29,494 nt of DNA, from positions 1-29,494 of the forward strand of contig CAMLIL010000075.1 in assembly GCA_946480015.1 (NCBI GenBank). The letters are read 5' to 3'. The position numbers were made by a program, and so were the translations under genes. Under the pieces are notes generated by a model. That model ran no database searches and was not told the origin of the DNA. It worked only from the letters and a program-made list of their open reading frames with translations. Positions 1 through 6,111 of this stretch are shown in pieces. The first letter of the stretch is position 1. Every line of letters begins with the position of its first letter. This DNA is from an uncultured Oxalobacteraceae bacterium. GTDB taxonomy: Bacteria > Pseudomonadota > Gammaproteobacteria > Burkholderiales > Burkholderiaceae.

Positions 1-1055
1 AGAAGGTCGACAACGTCCTGATCGACCTGCGCAACAACGGCGGCGGTTCGCTGATTGAAGCGGTCGAACTGACCGGCCTGTTCATCGACAAGGGCCCGGT
101 GGTGCAGCAGCGCACGGCCGACAACAAGGTTGACGTGGAAAGCGACACCAATCCCGGCCTGGCCTGGGATGGCCCGATGGGCGTACTGATCAATCGCGGC
201 TCGGCGTCCGCGTCGGAAATCTTTGCCGCCGCCATCCAGGATTACGGCCGCGGCCTGATTATTGGCGAACCCAGCTTCGGCAAGGGCACCGTGCAAACCC
301 TGGTGAACCTGGATAAATTTGCGCAGGGCGACAAGGCGCGTTTGGGTGAACTGAAGATGACGATCGCGCAGTTTTTCCGCATCAACGGCGGCACCACCCA
401 GCTGCGTGGGGTACTGCCCGACATTAAACTGCCGGTCACTTCCGACACCGAGAATTTCGGCGAATCGAGCTACGACAACGCGCTGCCGTGGGTAGCCATC
501 AAGCCGGCCAGCTACGTGCCTGCGGGCGACCTGAAGGAGCTGTTCGCGCCGCTGCAGAAGCGCCACGAAGCGCGCATCGCCAAGGACAAGGACTTCCAGT
601 ACCTGCAGGAAGACCTGGCCCAAGTGCGCAAGCTGCGCAAGGAAAACGCCATTTCGCTGAACGAAGCGGTGCGGCGCAAGGAGCGCGATGCCGAGGAAGC
701 GCGCGCCAAGCTGCGCGAAGCGCGCCAAGTGGCCAGCCAGGGCGACGAGACGCAAGCGGCCACGGCAACCGAAACCAAGGAAGCGCGCAGCAAGGTGCCG
801 GCCCCGACCAAGCCGGCCAAGCCGGCGGTCGTGGCGATCAAGGGCAGCACCCGCACTGACGACGGCTTGCAGGCCGACGAGCGCAATCTGGCGGCCGACC
901 TGGCGGCCGAAAAGGCGGCCAAGGATGCCAAAGACGTGCTGCTGCAAGAGGCCGCGCATGTGCTGGCGGACGAAGTCGGCATGCTGAAAACCGACACGCG
1001 CATGGCCTCGCGCGTGATGCCGTATATGCCAACGACGAAAGCGCCCGGCAACTAA
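1..1055 (+). CDS. prc: Carboxy-terminal (tail-specific) processing protease Prc, S41 family, 5'-truncated
   Basis: This is the C-terminal 350 codons of a periplasmic serine protease that degrades or trims proteins from their C-termini. The reading frame is already open at base 3, so the start lies outside the window. The S41 core is visible: an LRNNGGGSL substrate-pocket strand (about bases 30-56), the catalytic Ser in GSASASE (codon 207-209) and the catalytic Lys in GEPSFGKGTVQ (codon 282-284). They are 25 residues apart, the spacing known for E. coli Prc. After the protease core comes a long charged Ala/Lys/Glu-rich helical tail (about bases 530-1000), which matches the extra C-terminal region of the Prc subfamily rather than the short CtpA type. 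The missing N-terminus should carry a signal peptide and the PDZ domain. A strong intrinsic terminator follows 31 nt after the stop. Confidence 0.93.
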   Translation, partial: KVDNVLIDLRNNGGGSLIEAVELTGLFIDKGPVVQQRTADNKVDVESDTNPGLAWDGPMGVLINRGSASASEIFAAAIQDYGRGLIIGEPSFGKGTVQTLVNLDKFAQGDKARLGELKMTIAQFFRINGGTTQLRGVLPDIKLPVTSDTENFGESSYDNALPWVAIKPASYVPAGDLKELFAPLQKRHEARIAKDKDFQYLQEDLAQVRKLRKENAISLNEAVRRKERDAEEARAKLREARQVASQGDETQAATATETKEARSKVPAPTKPAKPAVVAIKGSTRTDDGLQADERNLAADLAAEKAAKDAKDVLLQEAAHVLADEVGMLKTDTRMASRVMPYMPTTKAPGN

Positions 1056-1086
1056 AATTGCGTCGTTGAGTTAGTTGGAAAAATGT

Positions 1087-1114
1087 GGGGTCCGGAAACG
1101 GACCCCATTTTTTT
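1087..1114 (+). terminator. Rho-independent terminator of prc
   Basis: A perfect 8-bp stem (GGGGTCCG at 1087-1094, CGGACCCC at 1099-1106) closed by a GAAA tetraloop is followed after one A by seven T residues (1108-1114). It sits 31 nt after the protease stop and isolates that gene from the next. Confidence 0.93.
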
Positions 1115-1277
1115 CGTCTAAAAACAGACGCTTAGCGCTGCCAACTGCGCGCAACAGATGATGTTGCTTAAACCACACAGTTGCACCCATCAATTGAACA
1201 TTGCCATTTTTTTATTGATGCTAGGATAACTTCAGCGTGAAGGAATCCTGAGCGCGCACAATAAAAAGGGGGATAAC
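1115..1277 (+). other. Intergenic leader of the Pro/Ala-rich gene
   Basis: This spacer becomes AT-rich towards its middle, with a TTGCCA hexamer at 1201-1206 and TAGGAT at 1222-1227. The 15-nt spacing is short for a sigma-70 promoter, so I do not call one. A purine-rich ribosome-binding stretch (AAAAAGGGGGA, 1263-1273) precedes the ATG at 1278. I see no other gene or RNA structure here. Confidence 0.4.
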
Positions 1278-2240
1278 ATGTATCGTCAGCTTCTTATCGT
1301 CGGCGTGGTCGCCGGCGCATCACTGACGGCGGGTGGCATCGCTGCTGTCTGGACAACGGAGAAGAGTCCAGCGGCGTTGTATGGCGAACTTGGCCACAAG
1401 CTGAAGCCAATTGTTCGGAGCATCCTGGCCGCCAGTTGGAACGATCACGGGCGTGCTGAAGTGGCTGCGCTGGTGCACGCACCTGGATCGGGGCGCGGCA
1501 AGGTTTCCGGCGCGGTGCCGCCGCCGGCCGACGGTGTCGCCGTGGCGCCGGTTGTCGCGGCGGCGCAGGCGGCGCCTGGCTCGCCGCATTGTGCCTCGTC
1601 CGCTGGCTGCGTGACGGGGGGCGGATTCGCTCAATCCACCGCTGCGCCGCCAGCGGTTAGCGGCAGGCGCCCGATGCCGCTTGTGTTGCCGGCACCATCG
1701 GTGCCTGGTGTATCGGGTGGCGCGCCAGCACCAGCCGTGGCGGCGGCACCGGCCGCACCGGCCGCGCTGGCCGGGCCGGCACCGGCCGTGACGATGCTGC
1801 TCGCCGATACGTCGCCCGCAGGCTCGCAAGTTGTCGAAGGGGTCGAATACGGCCATTCGCGCGGTCCGCGCGACGTGGCGGGGCAGGCCCAGGTCATCCC
1901 GGACCCAATGCCGCAGGGTGTAGCACCCGACAGTTATGCAAATCCGCTGGCCGAACCGTTAAGCTCCGTGCCAATGCCGGACGCGGCGCGGCCGCTGCTC
2001 AGCGGCACGCCCGCCGCCACCCCTGCTGCCGGGCCGGAGCAGCCCGCATTCAAGCTTCCGAGCGGAACCGAATCCGTCCCCGAGCTGCTCGCTCCCACTG
2101 GCACGGGGCCGAACGCCCCTGTTGAGGCGCTGGCGGTCGGTGCCGCTGAGGAAAACGTGGTTGCCGAGCCATCGACCAATGTCCTGCTGCTGGCCGCCGT
2201 GCTCGGCGCGGCCGTGCTGGTGCGCCGCCGCGTTCCGTAA
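1278..2240 (+). CDS. Pro/Ala-rich exported protein with PEP-CTERM-like C-terminal anchor
   Basis: This 320-aa protein belongs to no catalytic family that I recognise. The N-terminus (residues about 4-25) is a hydrophobic export signal or signal anchor. Residues about 80-290 are low-complexity, rich in Pro, Ala, Gly and Val, and look disordered. The C-terminus has the tripartite layout of a PEP-CTERM sorting signal: AEPST (296-300), a hydrophobic segment (301-315) and a basic RRR cluster (316-318) just before the stop. The first Pro of the usual P-E-P is replaced by Ala. Known PEP-CTERM proteins are processed by an exosortase and are linked to exopolysaccharide and biofilm matrix; whether this variant is processed is inference. 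Two Cys residues lie at about 105 and 111. The gene has its own ribosome-binding site and terminator, so it is probably monocistronic. Confidence 0.75.
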   Translation: MYRQLLIVGVVAGASLTAGGIAAVWTTEKSPAALYGELGHKLKPIVRSILAASWNDHGRAEVAALVHAPGSGRGKVSGAVPPPADGVAVAPVVAAAQAAPGSPHCASSAGCVTGGGFAQSTAAPPAVSGRRPMPLVLPAPSVPGVSGGAPAPAVAAAPAAPAALAGPAPAVTMLLADTSPAGSQVVEGVEYGHSRGPRDVAGQAQVIPDPMPQGVAPDSYANPLAEPLSSVPMPDAARPLLSGTPAATPAAGPEQPAFKLPSGTESVPELLAPTGTGPNAPVEALAVGAAEENVVAEPSTNVLLLAAVLGAAVLVRRRVP

Positions 2241-2266
2241 GCTCCCTCAACGGGCGCCAGCCCCAG

Positions 2267-2300
2267 CCCGGCGTTCAAAACAGGAGCGCCGGGTTTTTTT
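2267..2300 (+). terminator. Rho-independent terminator of the Pro/Ala-rich gene
   Basis: A GC-only 7-bp stem (CCCGGCG at 2267-2273, CGCCGGG at 2287-2293) with a 13-nt loop is followed directly by seven T residues (2294-2300), 26 nt after the stop codon. Confidence 0.9.
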
Positions 2301-2338
2301 ATGAGCGCCCATATCACGCGAACGCAGTGCGATTACGG

Positions 2339-2357
2339 TACAATCGTTTGGAACGAT
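2339..2357 (+). promoter_or_regulatory. Candidate promoter -10 and overlapping operator of the acyl-CoA operon
   Basis: TACAAT at 2339-2344 matches the sigma-70 -10 consensus at five of six positions; no good -35 box is seen 16-18 nt upstream. Overlapping it is a perfect inverted repeat, ATCGTT-TGG-AACGAT (2343-2357). An operator over the -10 box is the usual arrangement for a repressor, and TetR-family regulators commonly control fatty-acid-like CoA operons. The identity of the regulator is inference, and no regulator gene is next to it. Confidence 0.5.
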
Positions 2358-2394
2358 CGTGCTTTTTCAGCGCGCCATCACGAGGGGAATCTGC

Positions 2395-3570
2395 ATGGAT
2401 TTGAACTACACCGGCGACGAGCTGGCGTTTCGCGACAGCGTGCGCGCCTTCCTGGCCACTGCGCTGCCGTCCGAGCTGCAGCGCAAGGTGCGTGCCCATT
2501 TGCGCCTTTCCAAAGATGATTACGTGCGCTGGCATCGCATCCTGGCGGAAAAGGGCTGGTCGGTGCCGGGCTGGCCGGTGGAGTACGGCGGCCCAGGCTG
2601 GACCCCCGTGCAGCGCCACATCTTTGACGAAGAATGCGCGCGCGCCGGTACTCCGCCGGTGCTGCCGTTCGGCGTGAACATGGTGGCGCCGGTGATCATG
2701 GCGTTTGGCAGTGCCGGGCAAAAAGCGTATTTCCTCCCACGCATCGCGTCCTGCGAAGACTGGTGGTGCCAGGGCTATTCCGAACCGGGCGCCGGCTCCG
2801 ACCTGGCCGCCCTCAAGACCACCGCCACGCGCGACGGCGACGACTACCTCGTCAACGGCCAGAAGACCTGGACCACGCTGGCCCAGCATGCCGACATGAT
2901 CTTCTGCCTGGTGCGCACCGACAGCGGCGTGCGCAAGCAGGAAGGCATTTCCTTCCTGCTGATCGACATGCACAGCCCCGGCGTCACGGTACGCCCGATC
3001 GTCATGCTCGATGAAGAGCACGAAGTCAACGAGGTCTTCTTCGACAATGTGCGGGTACCGCGGGCCAATCTGGTGGGCGAGGAAAACCGCGGCTGGACCT
3101 ATGCCAAATACCTGCTTGGCCACGAGCGTACCGGCATCGCCGCGGTCGGCCGCTCCAAGCGCGAACTGGCCTTTCTCAAATCGTACGCGGCGCGCCGCGG
3201 CCTGCTGGGCGACGCGCTGTTCGCCTCGAGAGTGGCGGCGCTGGAAATCGAACTGATGGCGCTGGAGATGACGGTGTTGCGCGTGCTCGGCCAGCAGCAC
3301 AAGGCGCCGGGGCCGGAAGCGTCGCTGTTCAAAGTGCGCGGGACCGAGATCCAGCAGGGCCTGACCGAACTGATGGTCGAAGCGGCCGGGCCGATGGCGC
3401 TCGCCTTCGATCCGGCCTACCTGGACGGCGCGCACGAGCACAGCGCGGGCGGTGACGACGATGCGGCGCCGCTGGTTAGCTACTACTTCAACTTCCGCAA
3501 GACCTCGATCTACGGTGGTTCCAACGAAATCCAGCGTAACATCATCACCCAGATGATCCTGGGCCTGTAA
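2395..3570 (+). CDS. Acyl-CoA dehydrogenase family protein (subunit with canonical FAD motif)
   Basis: This 391-aa flavoprotein of the acyl-CoA dehydrogenase fold would introduce a 2,3 double bond into a CoA thioester and pass electrons to ETF. The start is the ATG at 2395, preceded by GAGGGG (2382-2387); an upstream in-frame ATG at 2359 has no such site and falls in the operator region. The FAD-contact motif SEPGAGSD (about residues 129-136) and NGQKTWTT (154-161) are intact. The C-terminus carries YGGSNEIQRNI (from 373), where classical medium-chain enzymes have the catalytic Glu in a YEGT context. The helix that usually reads TRxQFGxPI is not recognisable; it reads RSKRELAFLKS instead. It is the first of four genes with 9-nt or overlapping junctions. 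The substrate cannot be read from the sequence. Confidence 0.9.
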   Translation: MDLNYTGDELAFRDSVRAFLATALPSELQRKVRAHLRLSKDDYVRWHRILAEKGWSVPGWPVEYGGPGWTPVQRHIFDEECARAGTPPVLPFGVNMVAPVIMAFGSAGQKAYFLPRIASCEDWWCQGYSEPGAGSDLAALKTTATRDGDDYLVNGQKTWTTLAQHADMIFCLVRTDSGVRKQEGISFLLIDMHSPGVTVRPIVMLDEEHEVNEVFFDNVRVPRANLVGEENRGWTYAKYLLGHERTGIAAVGRSKRELAFLKSYAARRGLLGDALFASRVAALEIELMALEMTVLRVLGQQHKAPGPEASLFKVRGTEIQQGLTELMVEAAGPMALAFDPAYLDGAHEHSAGGDDDAAPLVSYYFNFRKTSIYGGSNEIQRNIITQMILGL

Positions 3571-3579
3571 GGAGCGAGC

Positions 3580-4695
3580 ATGGACTTTGACTTCAGCGGC
3601 GAACAGCTGCAACTGGCCGATGCGCTGCAGCGCTGGGCTGCGCGCGCCTACGGGTTCGAGGAGCGCAAAAAGATCATCGCCTCGGCGGACGGCGTGTCGC
3701 CGGCGGCCTGGACGGCAATGACCGAACTGGGGCTGCTGGCGCTCCCGGTGCCGGAGCAGCAGGGCGGTTTCAGCGGCACCGCACTGGATCTGTTCGTGGT
3801 CATGCGCGAACTGGGGCGCGCACTGGTGGTGGAGCCGTACTTCGCCACGGTGCTCGGCGCCCACTTTCTCAAGCTGGGCGGCGCACATGCGGCGCTGCTC
3901 GAGCAGATCGCCGCCGGTGAATTGACGCTGGCCTGCGCCCTCAACGAAAGCGCGGCCCACCATGACCTGTTCACGCTGTCGACCACCCTGAAGCCGCGAG
4001 GCGCCGGCTATCTGCTCAACGGCAGCAAGTGCGCCGTCGTGCATGGCGCGCAGGCGCGCATGCTGGTGGTATCGGCGCGCGCCGCCGACGGCATCACGCT
4101 GGCGCTGGTCCCGGTCGATGCGCCAGGGCTGAACGTCACCGGCTATCGCACCCTCGACGGCCAGCGCGCCGCCAATATCGAGTTCAACGACGTGGCCGTG
4201 CCGCAAACGGCGCTGATCGGCGGCGCGGACCTGCTCGACGCCGGCGCCGACTATGGCGCGGCGCTGCTGTGCGCCGAAGCGCTCGGCGCGATGGAGGCCC
4301 TGTTCGCCGCCACGCTGGACTACCTCAAGACGCGCACCCAGTTCGGCGCGCCGATCGGCAAATTCCAGGCCCTGCAGCACCGCATGGCCGACATGTACAT
4401 CCATCTCGAGCAGGCCCGTTCCATGGCGCTGCTGGCTGCCGTGCGCGCCGACAGCGCCGATGCCGGCGAGCGGCGCCGCGCGGTATCGGCGGCCAAATAC
4501 CGCGTCGGGCAGGCCGCGACCTTTATCGGCCAGCAGGCGGTACAGCTGCACGGCGGCATGGGCGTCACCGACGAACTGCCGGCCGCGCACCACTTCAAGC
4601 GCCTGACCATGATCGGACTGACGCTGGGAGACGCCAGCCACCACCTGCGCCGCTTTATCGTCCAGCCGGGTTTCGCCGGCGAGGTGGCGACATGA
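3580..4695 (+). CDS. Acyl-CoA dehydrogenase family protein (partner subunit, divergent FAD motif)
   Basis: This 371-aa acyl-CoA dehydrogenase-fold protein starts 9 nt after its neighbour behind TAAGGAG. It is the mirror image of the upstream paralogue. TRTQFGAPIGKFQALQ (bases about 4330-4377) and QLHGGMGVTDE (about 4546-4578) are well conserved. The FAD-pocket motif is degenerate (NESAAHHD instead of EPxAGSD), and the C-terminal EIQR segment is absent. Such complementary pairs are known from alpha2-beta2 acyl-CoA dehydrogenases (for example the FadE28/FadE29 type in mycobacterial sterol catabolism), where the flavin and active site form at the subunit interface. I infer that the two proteins here form a heteromer. 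The stop overlaps the next start (ATGA). Confidence 0.88.
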   Translation: MDFDFSGEQLQLADALQRWAARAYGFEERKKIIASADGVSPAAWTAMTELGLLALPVPEQQGGFSGTALDLFVVMRELGRALVVEPYFATVLGAHFLKLGGAHAALLEQIAAGELTLACALNESAAHHDLFTLSTTLKPRGAGYLLNGSKCAVVHGAQARMLVVSARAADGITLALVPVDAPGLNVTGYRTLDGQRAANIEFNDVAVPQTALIGGADLLDAGADYGAALLCAEALGAMEALFAATLDYLKTRTQFGAPIGKFQALQHRMADMYIHLEQARSMALLAAVRADSADAGERRRAVSAAKYRVGQAATFIGQQAVQLHGGMGVTDELPAAHHFKRLTMIGLTLGDASHHLRRFIVQPGFAGEVAT

Positions 4696-5156
4696 GCGCG
4701 CCGCGCTACCTCGAGGACTTCGTTCCGGGCCAACGCCTTTCGATGGGCAGCAAGACCGTGAGCGAAGAAGAGATTATCGCGTTCGCGCGCCAGTTCGATC
4801 CGCAGCCCTTTCACGTGGATCACGATGCGGCGGCCGGGTCGATCTACGGCGGCGTGATCGCCAGCGGCTGGCATACCTGCTCCATGATGATGCGGCTGGT
4901 GGTCGATGGCCTGATGGGCGCGGCGGCCGGCATGGGCTCGCCCGGCGTCGAGAAGGTCCGCTGGATGCAGCCGGTGCGGGCCGGCGACACGATCACGGTG
5001 CATTACGAAACCACGCAGACCAAGCCATCCGCATCCAGGCCCGACCGCGGCCTGGTGTGGTCGACCTGGGAAGCGTTCAATCAGCACGGTGCGCTGGTGT
5101 GCATGATCGAAGGCGTTGGCATGTTCGGGCGCGACCCGGAGCGCAAGCATGCGTAA
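4692..5156 (+). CDS. MaoC-like dehydratase (enoyl-CoA hydratase), first of two
   Basis: This 154-aa protein has the single hot-dog fold of the MaoC/(R)-specific enoyl-CoA hydratase family. The ATG at 4692 overlaps the upstream stop (ATGA), so translation is probably coupled. The hydratase signature FDPQPFHVD (residues about 36-44) carries the Asp and His expected to activate water. It is followed by the glycine-rich GGVIASGWHT segment that binds the CoA-linked acyl chain. The enzyme would hydrate the enoyl-CoA made by the two upstream dehydrogenases. It overlaps the following MaoC gene by 8 nt. A pair of MaoC proteins may act as a heterodimer, as known for some bulky-substrate pathways; that is inference here. 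Confidence 0.88.
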   Translation: MSAPRYLEDFVPGQRLSMGSKTVSEEEIIAFARQFDPQPFHVDHDAAAGSIYGGVIASGWHTCSMMMRLVVDGLMGAAAGMGSPGVEKVRWMQPVRAGDTITVHYETTQTKPSASRPDRGLVWSTWEAFNQHGALVCMIEGVGMFGRDPERKHA

Positions 5157-5604
5157 GTTCGCCAGCATCGAGGAACTGCAAGCCGCGGTCGGGCAGGAGG
5201 TGGCGGTGTCGGACTGGATCGAGATCGACCAGGCCCGCATCGATACCTTTGCCGACGCCACCAGCGACCATCAATGGATCCACGTCGATGTGGAACGCTG
5301 CCGGCGCGAGTCGCCGTACGGCACCACCGTGGCCCACGGCTTTCTGACGCTGTCGCTGATCTCGGGGCTGTACGAGCGCAGCGTGCAGCTCGACGGGGCG
5401 CGCATGCTGATCAACTACGGGCTCAACAAGGTGCGCTTCCCGGCCCCGGTGCCGGTCGGCAGCCGCGTGCGGGCCCGCCTTCTGCTCGAGAGTGTCACCC
5501 CGGTCGACGCTGCCAGCCAATTGCTGTGGCAGGTCACCCTGGAGCGCGAGGGAACGGCCAAGCCCGTGTGCGTGGCCGAGATGCTGATTCGCCGCTACCC
5601 GTAA
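5149..5604 (+). CDS. MaoC/NodN-like dehydratase, second of two
   Basis: This 151-aa MaoC-fold protein is the last gene of the CoA operon. I choose the ATG at 5149, which overlaps the preceding stop and gives the usual family N-terminus (RKFASIEELQ). The upstream in-frame start at 5116 would extend into the neighbour. The signature TSDHQWIHVD (residues about 41-50) carries the catalytic Asp/His pair with the spacing of the family, followed by GTTVAHGFLTLSL, typical of the NodN-like branch. The first MaoC protein has a different sequence, so this is not a recent duplicate. The reaction is probably reversible addition of water to a 2-enoyl-CoA; the exact substrate is unknown. Confidence 0.88.
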   Translation: MRKFASIEELQAAVGQEVAVSDWIEIDQARIDTFADATSDHQWIHVDVERCRRESPYGTTVAHGFLTLSLISGLYERSVQLDGARMLINYGLNKVRFPAPVPVGSRVRARLLLESVTPVDAASQLLWQVTLEREGTAKPVCVAEMLIRRYP

Positions 5605-5666
5605 CACCTCGGCAGTCTGTCGACAGATAGACAAGTGCGACAACCATCAGTGCACCAAGGCACGAT

Positions 5667-5891
5667 TTGGTCGGGCACGGCGGCATCATTGCCGGGCTGG
5701 TGCCGCTGATGCTGACGCGTTCGCGCCTGCAGGTGCGTCTGCGCTCGGCCGTGCACAACGCGGCGTGGCATGGCGCCGCCTTCGCGGCCACGCTGGTCGT
5801 GCTCGGCATCGGCTACTTTGGCTTGCACGAACTATACATCGCCCCCAAAGCCGCCCCGGCTCCCACCAGCGTCCACGCATCCTGGAAATGA
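5667..5891 (+). CDS. Small hypothetical membrane protein (TTG start)
   Basis: This possible 74-aa protein has a hydrophobic N-terminal stretch (residues about 6-15), a basic amphipathic segment (18-26) and one clear transmembrane helix (about 36-56), followed by a Pro/Ala-rich tail. TTG at 5667 is the only recognised start after an in-frame stop at 5628; AAGG at 5657-5660 could serve as a weak ribosome-binding site. I recognise no family. It lies 62 nt after the CoA operon and could be an independent small gene, a remnant, or noncoding. The favourable points are the coherent hydrophobic pattern and a GC-rich third codon position; the weak start is against it. Confidence 0.4.
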   Translation: MVGHGGIIAGLVPLMLTRSRLQVRLRSAVHNAAWHGAAFAATLVVLGIGYFGLHELYIAPKAAPAPTSVHASWK

Positions 5892-6111
5892 ATACCAAGA
5901 ATGTGGTTGACCGGTTTCTATTGATCTTTTACTATGGTCAGGCCAAAAGCATGTTTCGGCCTGGCCAGATGATATTTGGTCTGGCCAATATTCCTTACCC
6001 GTCGTCAAGAAGAGAAGCACAAGTGTGTGCCGCATCCCGACTGTCGTCCCAATTGGTCCCGGATGCGCGTGCACCCCCGTGTACCAATCAATAATAAAGG
6101 AGACAGGATCA
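5892..6111 (+). other. Regulatory spacer upstream of the SGNH esterase gene
   Basis: This 220-nt stretch is more AT-rich than its surroundings. It contains three copies of a palindromic box (5936-5987, listed separately) and ends with the ribosome-binding site AAAGGAG (6096-6102), nine nt before the ATG at 6112. I see no convincing gene in it. Confidence 0.6.
5936..5987 (+). repeat. Three near-identical palindromic boxes, candidate operators
   Basis: GGTCAGGCCA (5936-5945), GGCCTGGCCA (5958-5967) and GGTCTGGCCA (5978-5987) start 22 and 20 nt apart, about two helical turns. With the flanking bases each approximates the dyad TGGYC-W-GGCCA. The best one reads TTGGTC-T-GGCCAA (5977-5989 on the + strand). 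This form resembles TTGG/CCAA-type operators of FadR-subfamily GntR regulators, several of which control pectin and hexuronate genes. That link is inference; the repeats themselves are direct observation. Confidence 0.6.

Noticed and set aside
2314..4644. Open frame of 776 codons on the - strand opposite the acyl-CoA dehydrogenases
   Set aside because: No motif and biased composition; the + strand genes have start sites, spacing and family signatures.
5888..6094. A 68-codon frame overlapping the end of the small membrane protein gene (ATGA)
   Set aside because: It lies across the three palindromic boxes, has ordinary AT-rich spacer composition and ends in low-quality sequence without any motif.
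6025..6111. Upstream start for the SGNH esterase
   Set aside because: The extension has no ribosome-binding site and hides the lipoprotein signal that begins at 6112.
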